From Caenorhabditis remanei (Eukaryota; Nematoda; Chromadorea; Rhabditida; Rhabditidae), in contig NC_071331.1 of assembly GCF_010183535.1 (NCBI RefSeq), positions 15,624,001 through 15,688,000 of the forward strand: DNA of 64,000 nucleotides. Direction: 5' to 3'. The translations under genes were made by a program, and so were the position numbers. The notes below the pieces were generated by a model. The model did not search any database. It was not told the origin of the DNA and was given only the letters and a program-made list of their open reading frames with translations. Positions 45,641 to 58,173 of the stretch are shown piece after piece. How positions within the stretch are numbered: the stretch's first letter is position 1; each line of letters begins with the position of its first letter.

Positions 45641-48600
45641 ATGGATCCTCGGAAACCGCGACAGGATCCAGTAAATGATGCTCGCTTCTATGAATCTTTA
45701 ATCAAACCTCCAAGTAAAAGGACAGCAGATGTCAGTTTTTTTTTCATATAAATGCAATAAATTCTGATTGAATAGACCGCACGACTAACCTAATCGATTC
45801 ACTAATCAATAAACGTTTTGAACTGGAATTATTCTATTTTTATAGGACATTCGAAATGTATACGAGCAACTACGACAGCTCGACACATTCAGCAATCTGT
45901 TTATTGGCCCTCTGAAAGCTATTTGTAAAACAGCTCGTTATGAAAGACATCCTGCACAGTATATTCTTTTTCGGTGAGTTTTTTCTCTGAAAAAAAGAGG
46001 TATTGAATCTAATTCAAAATGACAGTTCAAAAAAGTTCAACTTTTGAAAGTCTCAATGAAACTACAGAAACATTTTTTGAGTTTTGAAAACTAAATGACC
46101 TCAAATTTTCAATCAAAATTTCGAAATCAACAATACTCAAAAATCTTGTTTTCCAGAGATGGCGATGTGGCAGAAAGTTGGTACATTCTACTATCGGGAT
46201 CCGTGTTTATAGAGAACCAAATATATATGCCATACGGATGGTAAGTTGTATTCTTTCAAAAATAAAATTAGAAAAGCATTGTTTTAGAACAAAAAAACTT
46301 CCATTATTTACGAGATGAGTCATCATTAGTAGTTCTCGTTGCAGTACGATTCTTTATTATTTCTGAGTTTCTTGTCCTTCTCTTAATTCTCATATTCTTC
46401 TATTTCCTTTTTTGGAAGACACGATAGAAATGATGACGAGGTGTCGTAGAAAGAAATTCGTACTAGGTCATAAAAATGTGTTTTCTGAATGCTCAGACAC
46501 GAATACACCCGGTGTCCTCGCGTGCTCATTTTCCATTCGTCTCTTAGATATAAACCCATTTCATATGAAATTTCGTAAAAATTGTTCCGTGGAAATGGGT
46601 TATTAAGTGGACACAACACTAAATTCTTTTTCTGTCATATTTTAGTATTGAATTTCTACTAAAATGTTCATTCCGATAATCATAGCTAAACGCCGCTGAA
46701 GATCTGAGAATTTGATAAGAAACATTATCACCTAATGATAATATTATATGTTCTCACTATTGACACACTTTTATATCGCTGTGTTTCTATATTTCATAGT
46801 ATATATTTCAAATTGCCGTTAAATTTAGCAAAAACTAGTTTTAGTATCGTTTTTCGTCAATTTGTGCCTCTTAATAATGTTATTTAAAATCCAGTAGAGA
46901 GTAATTTAACTGGTTTTCGATCGATCTTATTTTTTCAGTTTTTTTTTCAATAATAATAATAATGATAATAGCTTTAAATTGCGGATAAAAATAATTTCCT
47001 ACATTTTTCTTCAAGCATTTTGTTTTGCTTTTTTGCAACTAGAAATGTCGTTATGATAAGATTAAAGCTCGTTTCATACATTAAGAATGATGTATTTTTC
47101 AAAGTATTCGTTTTTTTCATAAATTTTCTTTCATCCTGTTGACATGCATATCAATCATTATGTGAGGTTTTATAGAAATGATGAACGACTGAGAAAAGAG
47201 CAAAGAAAAGCGCACATAGAAGACTGTTTGCACTCGAAATCCTCTTGTTCTTCTTTCTTTTTCTTCCCTCGGGAGTTTTTCTCTTTCTCTCTGTTGTGTC
47301 CATTTTGTATGGTCAACACCCTTTTTCTTCTGCTCTTTTCTGGATGCTGTTTTTTCGTCTTCTCGCACTTTTTTACCCGAGATTTTCCTTCCAATCATAC
47401 AGGACATAGTATCAGGTTACATATTTCCGTTACTGAGAAAACAGAACAAAAAACAAAAGACCCTTTTGTAATGGCTTTTACAAATAAACATTGAATTGCA
47501 GCTTCGGCAAAAGAAACGGACAAAATCATCGCCGAACACACAATTGTCTGCTATTACAAGAATCTGAAATGATTGTGGTAAGTCGGGTTTGAATTGAAAA
47601 ATTGAAATTTTTTTCTTTCTTTCAATGTTGTAAAATCCTTCGAAAAATGCTTCATTTGAACTCTGAACAGATGTCTCTTCAAAATTTGATCCATCTGTTC
47701 AGTACAAGTTACTCTGAGAGCTTTACGCAGAGTGCACTTTTCTCTTAAGCTAAAATAATTTTTATTCTGTGTATTAGTAATAATCCATCATGTAAACTCC
47801 TTGAATTGTGTTAAAAGAGCATTTTGAATTGAAAGAGATTATTCGATTTCGTAAGAATCCTCATTTCGCGTGTTGAGCGCGCGGCACTCTCCCGAACAAA
47901 TTCAATTGACCCTCTTATTCTCTTTTCACATCTGCTGGACATTTAAACTCTTTCCAAATAAGCAAGTGTGACGAGACTTACCGAAAAAATAAATCATAGT
48001 GAGGTTTAGGATGGTTCTCAATACATTCCAAGTTACAGATCGATTACCCAACGGAATCGCAAGCGAATGGGATGTCTCCACGATCACATCCACGTGGAAT
48101 GCATTCTGGAGAGCCGGTTCATCAAAAAACACCCCGAAAATCGGTAAGATTAATGTCGATGAAGAGTTGTATTTCGGTAATCTAGAGAGCAGACCACTAA
48201 AACTACTAGAGAAGATTGCGTGTTGAGAAGCCATGTTTCATTAGTTTTTCGTTCCTTTTCCTCTCTTTCATCTAATTCCCAATTCTTCTCATCGCTTCCT
48301 ATTTGGTGTCTATTTCTGACTCATTTTCAGTTTCATCTTTTTCTCTCCTTTTTTCATTTCAGTTTCTTTGTGTGTTGGTTGACGGTGAGGATTATTCGAA
48401 ATCAACATACAAGATCTCAAAATTAGATTTATATGTAGAGGGATTAGGATATCTGCTTTTTTCTGCAAACATCGAATGCCTTTTGGGGTTTTTCCTTACA
48501 TATAGCTTGTTTTTGCAAAATCATAATTTTCAAAAATTTCAGGCTCCAAATATGTCACTGGACTCAATCGCGATGCCTCCACCACCAGTCCCTCCTCGTC

Positions 48601-51600
48601 CGCTGCGACTTCCCCCAACTGCCGCAAAAGGACCTGCTCCACTACCGCCACGTGGACTGCCCCGTACATACCCGCTGGATTTCCCCGTTGATGTGCCAAC
48701 AACTTCATCGACATCCTCCACAGCATCCTACAACGATCAACACAGGAGTCATGTATATTTGAATGGATTGTCAGCTGATGATGACACGTTAGTTCGGGTA
48801 AAACATCGAAGAGAGAAAAGTAACTCAATCGGTGGACCAGGTCAAAACGGCATTTCAACTGCGAGAAGGCTTCGAGGAAGAAGTACAGCGTCATCGACGA
48901 CGACGGAAGGAGAATCAGCATCGAATGAAGGAGCGGATTCAGATGAAGAGGAGGGGAGTATGCCGTCACAAGAGTCTAGTGGTGGTGGATTTATGGATCT
49001 TCGAGATTCAGTGAGAGAGTGTCTTGAAAAAGAGCCATCGGAAAGGAATTCGGAAGATCTTGCTGTACTACTTGACTTCATGCAACACATGTCAGCATTC
49101 GCAGCTTTACCGATGTCAATAAAACGACAGTTATGCCTGAAAATGGTATTTGCAGTAGTGAACGATGCTGGTACAGTAGTTCTTGCTCACAATGAGAAAC
49201 TAGATTCTTGGTCAGTGATAGTAAACGGATGTGTGGAAGTAGTGAAACCATCTGGAGAACGTGTTGAGTTCAAGCTAGGAGATTCTTTCGGTGCTGAACC
49301 AACATCCTCAATACAATATCATGTTGGTGAGATGCGAACTATGGTCGACGATTGTGAATTCGTATTGGTTGAACATCGTGATTTTTGCTCCATAATGGCA
49401 ACAATAGGAGATCACATTGCAAAGGATCGAGATGGATTAACTGGAGAAGTCGTGTCCGAAGTTGAACGAAGAGTTATCGGAACACAAACTGGACAAGTGC
49501 TTATCAAAGGAAAACCGGACAAGTTGATACAACATTTAGTGGATGATCGAGAACATAATATTGACCCTCACTATGTTGATGATTTCTTGTTGACATACCG
49601 AGTTTTTATTCGAGATCCAACTACGATTTTCGAGAAATTGATGTTATGGTTTGCTGATTCGGTGTATAGAGACAAAGTTGCTCGCTTGGTTCTTTTATGG
49701 GTCAATAATCATTTCAACGATTTCGAGAACAATGATGAGATGTGGAACTTGCTGGAAAGGTTCGAAGGTGCACTAGAAAGAGATGGAATGCATTCACAGC
49801 TATCATTGTTAAACATTGCTTGTTCTGTGAAAGCGAAACCTCGACAAGTGACATTGACAAGAAAGAAGGATGATCGAATGATGATGAAATTAGTTGGAGG
49901 TAAGAGGCAATCCTAATCTCGATTCGGTCATCGTATTCTTTCATATAACTTTTGTTTTTATTTCAGGTCAAGAAACTGGGAATTCCGTGTACGTAGCTGA
50001 AGTCTATCCAGAAACGAGTGCGGCTCGAGAAGGCGTGAAAAGAGCGGATGAAATGCTGGAGATAAATCAACAATCAGCGAAATACCTGTCGGCCAAAAAA
50101 GCAGACGATCTTCTAACAGGATCTCTTTCATTAACATTGATGCTGAAAAACAATGTTCTTGGATACAAAGAGACAATTGGAAAGATTGAACATAATAAAC
50201 CTAAGAATGGGGTCGCAAGATCTGGAGCAGGAATCCCAATGGTTATTCCTGTACACAAAACATCAATATCCGGAAAGAAAAGTTCTACGAGTAGCAGTAA
50301 ATCGGGGATGATGGAGAAACTTATGACAATTCTGAAGTCATCAAAAGAAGATTCAATGGACTTCACAGATGAAGCTCGGATATCATCAACAGATCTTCGT
50401 CCGAGTCGCTCCAATCCAGATATAACAAGTATATCGCAATACTATGGTCCTGTCCGGAGTGAATGTCCAGAACATGTTCTGAAAATCTATAGAAACGATC
50501 AAACATTCAAGTATCTTCCTGTATACAAGGAGACATCTGCTCAAAATGTTGTTCAACTGGCACTTCAAGAATTCAATATGACAGCTGAAGGTAGTCCAGA
50601 ATGGTCATTGTGCGAGTGTACCGTAACTATGGATGGAGTGATAAAACAGAGGAGGTTACCTCCACAAATGGAGAACTTGGCAGAAAGAATCGCTTTGAAT
50701 TCAAGGTTTGTTTTGAAAATATTTCAATGTCAAATTTTTTTTTTCAGATATTATTTGAAAAGTAATAGTCGATCAGAACCTCTTGTGCCTGATGAGCTTG
50801 CACCCGAACTTCTAAAAGAAGCTCAGACCCAACTGTTAAGCCTGAATGCCCAAGTGATTGCTGCTCAACTAACTCTCCAAGATTTCTCCGTTTTCTCAGC
50901 TATCGAACCCACCGAATTTATTGATAACTTGTTCAAATTGGACTCCAAGTATGTTTATGCAAACAGTTCTTAGAAAAACGTATTTTCTTTAGGTACGGTT
51001 CTCCGAAGCTAGAAGAATTTGAACAACTTTTCAATCGTGAAATGTGGTGGGTAGCAACTGAAGTTTGCACGGAACGCCACGTACAGAAACGAGCGAAACT
51101 TATAAAGAAGTTCATAAAGGTTGCGAGATATTGTCGAGATTTACGAAATTTCAATTCAATGTTTGCCATCATGAGTGGTCTTGATAAACCAGCTGTCAGA
51201 AGGTTACATTCAAGTTGGGAACGAGTTTCGAGGTAATTCTATGTTTTCCAACATTCTCTTACTATATTTCTTACAGCAAATATATTCGTATGCTTGAAGA
51301 AATTCACCAACTCGTGGATCCTTCTCGTAACATGTCGAAGTATCGTCAACACCTTGCAGAAGTTGCACAAGAACCTCCTGTTGTTCCAATTTATCCTGTT
51401 ATCAAGAAGGATCTCACATTTGCTCATGATGGTAATGCCACGTATTCTGAGAAGCTCGTCAATTTTGAGAAGCTTCGACTCATCGCTAAATCTATTCGTG
51501 GAGTGATGAAACTGAGCAGTGCACCGTACGAAATAGCCAGTATGGCCGAAAGAGTAAGATTGCTTTTCGGAGTTACACAGTAAATAAGTAAGATTTTGCA

Positions 51601-53500
51601 GAGTGGTGGAGTTGTCATCGACGCTCTTCTTCACATGAATTCGTTCGAAAATTCGAATGTTGCCACAATGAGAAAAGGAATGGGTGGGAAACAGAATCAA
51701 CCAAGAAAGAAAGTGTACGAGCAGGCGTTGATGGTTCGAAAAGTCAAAGCATATCTAGAAGGACTACATGTTGTGGACAATGAGATGGAACTAGACGCAA
51801 TGAGTTATGACATTGAACCACAAGTTCAGAGTGAGTATTTGATTCATAAAAGAAAGCGTTTGCTTTAAAAAGCCTCTAGTTTTTACGACTCACTCTGAAT
51901 TCAATTTGATTCCAGCTGCTCATCGTGGACCATCGTCATCATCTGCTAACATTCGTCGTGTTCCTTCTCCTACTCCATCATCTCTTTCATCACAATCTGC
52001 TGGATCTGCCGATCAATCTTCTCGTCATCGTCTTCTATTCAATGGAAACGGATCGATTTCTTCCGCTGGTGGAGGTGCCAAGTTTGGTGTTGAATCTCCA
52101 CAAGCTGTTCAAAAGATGTTAGCTCTTGTGCAGAACTCAAAAGTGAAAGGTGCGTTGGATTATTTTACATCTTGCTTTTTTTTGAAACTATTTTCAAACG
52201 GTGCTCGACAGCTTCTCTTCCTCTGATTCCTGTCTCGTCAGCTTCTTCTTCTCCCTCTATTTGTGATTGTCTCATTTACCATTTCAGGTGCTCCACCACC
52301 TGTTACATCTCCTTCCACATCTGCACGATCCTCTCTTCAACGTAATATGCCACGTGTAACTGGTCGACAAACCACACCCGCTCAAGGACCAGTTCAATTG
52401 AATGAAGAAACGTCTACAGTAACGACGTATTATCAGTCAGGTATTAGTTAAATTCATCGTTCAGCAGCAGTATTCGTTTATCGTTATTGTCTTTACTTTG
52501 TAAAACAATCGTTGTGTAGAGAGTGTAGTGCATTTCCAGACGTTCTCATCTAAACCACGTATATTCTCCTTCTTGCCACGTCATCATCAACTTCTTCCAT
52601 CACGTCATCACCCGGTCAGCACCCTATTCAAACAACTTCTACCGTCTTATTCTTCTTTCCTTCTGTTTCCACTTCTTCTTTTCCCCTCTGGCTATTGTGA
52701 AGTCGTCGTGTTCTATTCTAATCAGGTTTTGATTTTCAACATTTTAAAACTAATTTTGAAAGTTTAGAACTTTATATTTTGAAATCTAATTTCAGAAGGC
52801 ATGATTATAACGTAACTTAGGTTTTCCCTTTCTCATTTTTTCATTTTCTAGACAATGGGCGTCGCCAACGTTCAGGATCTGAAGGTCGATTCGACAATAT
52901 TCCTCCTTCAACTTTCTATCTAACTCCTGGAGGCCTTACGGTTTCTCCACGACAATCTTTGTCTGTGGTGATTCCGACGCATCCTCATGGGTAAGTTGGG
53001 GTCGGAAACTTCTGTTGAATGTTAACTGGGAATCACTCCTTTTCGGTTTTTCAGACATTTAGTTTCACTACAAGATACATTAATTAAACAAATATAATGT
53101 TGCAGACACTCTCCAACATCCCCACGGTGTCGTTCGCGATCCCCGGCATCTTCTGGGAACTCTTCCCTCTCCACCATTGCCTCAATCGCCGCTACCTCGA
53201 TGGCAGCCGCACCTTCGGCCTTTGTCGCCAATCCTTACCACAACCAGACGGTCCGTGGACACATGATCGGACATCGTCCAATGCCAATTGTAACGAGTGG
53301 ATCAGCTACCCTTCCCAATCATGTATCACCAAGAGGTCTTCCTCCCAAATCCCGGCCTACAATTTTACCCGGATCGCATAATTCTTCCTCGTCGCGAATG
53401 GGGACTATCAAAGAAGGTTAGAAAATTCAATCGAAACCTGTGGTTTATTTCATTATTTTCAGCCACATTCTTGACGTCGGAGCAAGTATCGCGAGTTTAA
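45641..53500 (+). CDS. pxf-1: PDZ-domain Rap guanine nucleotide exchange factor (RAPGEF2/6 type)
   Basis: Exons 45641-45730, 45846-45973, 46157-46240 and 47502-47577 code an N-terminal cyclic-nucleotide-binding-like domain (DGDVAESWYILLSGSVF). The next exon is uncertain, probably starting near 48363 (VDGEDYSKSTYK), followed by 48542-49899 and about ten more exons to the stop at 53498-53500. In order: proline-rich segment (MPPPPVPPRP), second cNMP-like fold (LDSWSVIVNGCVEV), REM/RasGEFN (IDPHYVDDFLLTYRVF), PDZ (VYVAEVYPETSAAREGV), RA (HVLKIYRNDQTFKYLP), CDC25 catalytic domain (IEPTEFIDNLF, FIKVARYCRDLRNFNSMFAI) and a Ser/Pro-rich tail. Total is about 1,470 residues. It activates Rap GTPases; in C. 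elegans it is needed for cuticle and epithelial integrity. The C-terminus VSRV is a class I PDZ ligand. The exon beginning at 48542 could also serve as an alternative start (ATG 48553). Confidence 0.9.
47915..48234 (-). CDS. Small antisense gene candidate inside a pxf-1 intron
   Basis: On minus, exon 1 (48234-47982) opens with ATG GCT TCT and codes 84 residues. A 47-base intron (GTAAGT to CCAG, 47981-47935) joins in phase to exon 2 (47934-47915), which ends in GAA TAA. The predicted 90-residue protein starts MASQHAIFSSSFSGLLSRLP, has a hydrophobic mid part (LILPIFGVFF) and a near-terminal helix (VLRTILNLTMIYFF) before ADVKRE. Codon use and the short intron look genuine, but no family is recognised, no clear AATAAA follows, and the plus strand is also open over part of this stretch. 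It sits in the intron between 47578 and 48362. Homology could not be tested. Confidence 0.4.
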
Positions 53501-53868
53501 TAATGTTTATTGTTTTCGATGTGCCAACTGAAACGCGTGTTTATAAGGGTCTACGTTTTTTCCTATTTTGTTATGTTTTACTCATATGTGACATGTGTAT
53601 TATATATTTTCTAGTTGCTCCCTCTTTTCTACCGATATGTACAATTTCAGTTCCACCTTGCCATCTTTTCTTGAAAATTTATATTCTTCTTGGCTGTGAT
53701 CTACTTATTGCTTGTTATTTGATATCCTCAAAATAAAAGATATGTGATTCTTTATTTTAATGGAATTTTTCGATCTGGAATTTTACAATGACATAGATTA
53801 GTGCATTATACAGGAAATGTAATTAGTACTGTTAATATTGCCCATGAGCCCCAATACAATTAGGCTAT
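53501..53868. other. Convergent 3' ends of pxf-1 and pps-1
   Basis: 368 bases. T-rich pxf-1 3' untranslated region with AATAAA at 53732-53737 (plus). The remaining 130 bases should hold the pps-1 3' untranslated region. Confidence 0.55.
53732..53737 (+). terminator. Poly(A) signal of pxf-1
   Basis: AATAAA 232 bases after the pxf-1 stop codon. Confidence 0.6.
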
Positions 53869-56022
53869 TTAATTGGAATTCTGGAGTGATTTGTAGTAGC
53901 CAGCGAGAACTTCCCATGCTGTTGGAGCCATGAAGCCTTCTGGAGGCGTTTCGCCATTTCTGAAACGAAAAAAACATTTCCTTCGGTTGGTCAGAATAGG
54001 TTATACCTAGCCAATCCACGCATTTTGGTTCCACTAATATTCTCGAAATCATCTTTTCTTGATGGATCGAAAAATGACATCTTCTTCGCAGTTTTGTCGT
54101 AGGCAGCGACACGGAATGGTAGAATATGAAGTGAAGAAAGACCAGGAGCCATTGAGAGCACCTTGGCTCCATGGGATGTTTCATAAAGGGCATCCGGACT
54201 TCCAGGTTTTTGAATTCCAGCAGGATCACGGCCAACAATGTAGTGTTGAATTCCAGCAGCAATTCGAGATCTGAAATTAAGATAAATTTCAAGTTACTAC
54301 TGTTTTATAGTTATACCTGGCATGCCATTGAACTTCAGTTGGTCCAGCATACATCATTGGTGACGGGAAAATGGAGAGAACAGTCCATTCTGGATTGAGA
54401 ACTCTTTCAGCAATGACGGCTTCGTGTTGTTTGATTCTAACATCTAATGGAACATCATCATCTTTCGTCCATCCTCCCAGTGGGTGCAAAAGAAGAATCG
54501 GATTTTTATGTTGGGCCAACAACTTTTCACGTGTATCTCTCATGAGAAGAGCATGTCCATTATGAATTGGATTACGAAGTTGGAAAGCAAATACAGCATC
54601 AGCCTTCTTCTCAGTGAAAATTGCACGCAGTTCATTTGGAGTCTTACGGTACTTATCAAGTCCGTCATTGAATTGAATTTTCTGAACCACTGCCACGTCT
54701 CCACCCAAAAGCCAATTTCCAGCTTCCAAAACCTGAGCGACAGCGGGATGACGTGGATCATTTGTGCCAAATTGTCTGCAGACTCGTTCTTCTTTACGAT
54801 GTTCAAAGATTTCCGGATCCGAAAGAACTGCGAATACTTGTCCATTGTACTTCAGAGCAATTCTGTTAACTCCTTCGAGATTATTCTTGACGTCATCAGA
54901 GATTGGTAAAACGATAGGAATAGATTGATTGATTTCCTCCATAAGTGGCCATGAATCCTCCTTTCCATTATCTTTCTCTCCAACGAAAGCCACTTTATGT
55001 TTCAAATCGAGAAGTTGTCCAAAGTGCATACATTGAAGATATTGTCTTTCACGCATGAATCCAGTCAATGGAGTTGCCCATCCTTCTGCGAGAACTTGAA
55101 GCCATTGAAGATCGACTTTTGAGAGTTCAACACTTGGTAGATTCTGGCTCTCTTTCAACAATTCAGCTGCTTTGAGCTCGTCGTTTACAAAAAGTTCACG
55201 AACTGGTGGAACTTCTGGAATCTGTTCTGGGAGTAATCCGACAGATTCGAGATGATCGAGAACTTTTTGAACGCACTGTTCAACTCCATCTTTTCCAGCA
55301 TCCAGAACGATTTCTGCTTTCTCTGGTGCCTCGTAGGCGCTGTCGATTCCAGTGAATCCGGGGATTTGACCAGCTCGTGCTTTTTTGTATAATTCTGAAA
55401 CTTTCCAAGAGATATTAATCAATATCTTGGTGGGAAAACTAACGTTTCGGGTCTCTTTCCTCGCACACAGCTAGACTTGTACTGACGTGAACCTCGATGA
55501 ATTTGATATTCTCTGCTTCATGAATTTTTCGAGCATCGAGACGATCCTCTTGGAATGGAGAAATGAATGCAGCGAGACAAATCATCCCGGAATCGGCAAA
55601 AAGCTTAGCAACTTCTGCGACACGACGGATGTTTTCCTGACGATCTTCTGGCTTGAATCCAAGATTCTTGCACAATCCATGACGGATATTATCTCCGTCG
55701 AGACCGTAGCATGGTATTCCCAATTTGTTGAGAGTTCGTTCCAATGCAAATGAGATCGTGGTTTTCCCAGCACCAGACAATCCAGTGAACCAGACTGTAC
55801 ATCCACGGAATCCCTCATGTTTTCCTACAGCCGCAGCTCGCTCCTCACGACTAATCGTATGCTCTTGATAGGTGATGTTAGTCGAGTGACCAGAGATGCT
55901 CTGAAAAATATAAATTGGTTAGAAAAATCAGAAAAAATTGAATGAAAACTTACTGAATATCTCGGTTTCTTGAGCATAGGCATGATTTCGCCCTCGTTGT
56001 TTTCATCCCGTTGAGTGAGCAT
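53869..56022 (-). CDS. pps-1: Bifunctional PAPS synthase (ATP sulfurylase / APS kinase)
   Basis: The minus-strand exons join from ATG 56022 ([12 protein letters not shown]) to TAA 53871-53869, giving about 650 residues with animal PAPSS layout. APS kinase comes first: P-loop [20 protein letters not shown] and the FISPF motif. ATP sulfurylase follows with [13 protein letters not shown], the HxGH-type motif [14 protein letters not shown] and [13 protein letters not shown]. It makes the sulfate donor PAPS from ATP and sulfate; the C. elegans gene is essential for sulfation of proteoglycans and other glycans. Both active sites look complete. The start is preceded by no clear acceptor, so the promoter probably lies upstream in the 1.5 kb before the ttr gene. 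Confidence 0.95.
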
Positions 56023-57502
56023 TTTTATATATGTTGGCTCAGGTCTGTAATTATGAAGAGGTTGGACTTAGAGGACGTGGGCAGTTATACTAATTGGTAC
56101 TAACAGAATATATGAGTAGGCGGAAAGCGTTGTTAGGTGATCATTGAACATTATGCAAAGTGGTAAATATCAGAAATTACACAGAAAACTACTAATTACT
56201 AACGGGAAACTTGCAAGATGCGTGGGCTTCTGAGAATATTTACATGTACTAGTTAATTTAACTCGTGACTTGAAGTCTGATGATAAGAGGTGTGGATCTT
56301 AACTTGAGAACAATTGAGAAGATTATTTCCAGAGTTCAGAATCCTTATTTTGGAAATTGGAGAAAATATGAAACAGAATCATCCGAATCGGGAGGATTCA
56401 GTGAATTCATATCTAGTTTCGGTCATTTTTAAAGGAAGACGGCCGGAAGATCAAGCGCATATAATTCTTTTTATGCATTTATCTGTCTGTCGTATTCGAT
56501 TTTTCGCTGCCAATCTAGATTCGAATCATCTGCATTTTTAGATAAGTTCGAATGCATTAAATCGAAGAAAAAACAAGGAAAAAACAGTATGACGTTCTGT
56601 TCGAAAGATTACAATTTCTATATTCTATAAGCGCTTTTTAAAAACAAAAGAAAGGCAGCTTTACAAACAAAAACTGAATTCCGTTCAGTGTGAATCGGGA
56701 AGAGGAAGAGAATTGAAAAAAAATGAATCGAAAAGCCGTTTGGCACTGTTTCTGTGTTTCTCTGTATTCTCTTTCTCGATTGAGAAGACTACAATACGCT
56801 GGCGGAGGGCTAATCCGGATATTCGAAAGTGTTCTTCATCTCTCTAATGTTTAATTTTGGCACTGATCTTTTTTACATTTTTTGAGGCAATTCTATATCA
56901 ATTGGACTGTAGTCGTTGATCTGGGCGACACGAACGTGGGTGTTTGGATTCAGAAATTTGTCGAACATTCACATTTGGATCCGATAAAGAATTCACTTCC
57001 TTCTTTGACTCTTATTCGAAAGTTAGTTTACTAAACTACTAAAAAGTTTATCTCTTTCTGATCATAGAATAATTTAGATTAAGTAGCTTGAATACAGTGG
57101 CAATTATGTTAGTTTGGAAATAACCAACAAAAAAGTACACTCTTACCAAAACTTCTTTAGCAAATACTGTGTCAAGTGGTTAGTAGATATTGAATACTTT
57201 GGATGAGTACCATAAGTATAGGAAACTGAAACCAAAAAAGTTATACAAAATTGGAAAATGTTATGCAAGAATGAAATGAAATCATCACAGAGAAAAGAGG
57301 GCAAGAGGAAAATTGATGTGAATGATCGACAATGAGAATAGAATAGAGGGAAGTTTAATTTTTGAGAAGATTCAAATTCCAACTGTACAAATATTTAAAT
57401 ATGGAGATGAAAAATAAACAGAATTCGCAGCTTGGAATGCATTTGGGAATGGATAAAACAGTGAATGGCAATCGGGATTAGGTTTAAATCATATTGAATA
57501 AA
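56023..57502. other. Spacer between pps-1 and a ttr gene
   Basis: 1.5 kb, mostly AT-rich. A GC-richer island at about 56873-56968 has an open minus-strand reading of about 31 codons (see findings). The remainder holds the pps-1 promoter and the ttr 3' region. No other gene was recognised. Confidence 0.4.
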
Positions 57503-58173
57503 TTATTGCGTTGGATCAGTTTTCTGTGTTGTTTTGGTTCCACGTGTCTCTTTGTCAAGAATGATTGTTCCGATATCGTAGGTATTTGGAACGAATGTGT
57601 TGAATTCCGGAAGTTGGAAAACGTCTCCCTTTTCACTGTTACAGTAGTGACGGATCTAGAAATTCAATCATAATTTTTACATAAAAATGACTTACCTGTG
57701 TCTGTAAATCTTTAAAGAAAAAACCTTACCTCAATATATGGTTCTGGAACGTTCTTGACTCCTGGAATCCAGTCAAAGTCATCTCCACATCCGTCCAATT
57801 GAAATCTTCCGTCATCATTTGAGAATGTGACACTGAAAAAAAGAAAAATCATGATTGACAAAGAGATCACAATATTTCATTGAAGTCAAACTAACCCCAT
57901 CAAATCATCTGGATCAATCATTTGAAGTGGTCCTGGACCGTCTTTGTCCCATACACGAATCTGAAAATATTAGAGGCTGGATGAAAGTGTATACATGACA
58001 AAATGAACTGATTTTTTTTAGTTTCAAATTGCAGATAAGACACTAACCTCCACATTGAGATTTTTGGTCGGATCACTTTGACATTCGACTTTTCCCAGCA
58101 CCCAGACACATTCCCGACCAGCGAGAGAAATGGGAAGTACGGAGACACAGAGTATGATAAAAGATTTCAGCAT
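57503..58173 (-). CDS. Transthyretin-like secreted protein (TTR family)
   Basis: Four exons on minus from ATG 58173 to TAA 57505-57503, about 160 residues. Signal peptide MLKSFIILCVSVLPISLAG, then the TTR-52-like beta-sandwich: CVWVLGKVEC, IRVWDKDG, DPDDLMG, FSNDDGRFQLDGCG, EPYIEIRHYC and FVPNTYDIG. Four cysteines sit in the usual places. The protein is secreted; most members have unknown roles, while TTR-52 bridges apoptotic cells to engulfing cells. By neighbourhood it matches C. elegans ttr-53 as I recall, but the symbol is not certain. A paralogue lies 1.2 kb upstream in the same orientation. Confidence 0.88.

Noticed and set aside
53440..53736. 98-codon hydrophobic frame overlapping the pxf-1 end
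   Set aside because: Lies in the T-rich pxf-1 3' untranslated region and overlaps its last exon; probably chance.
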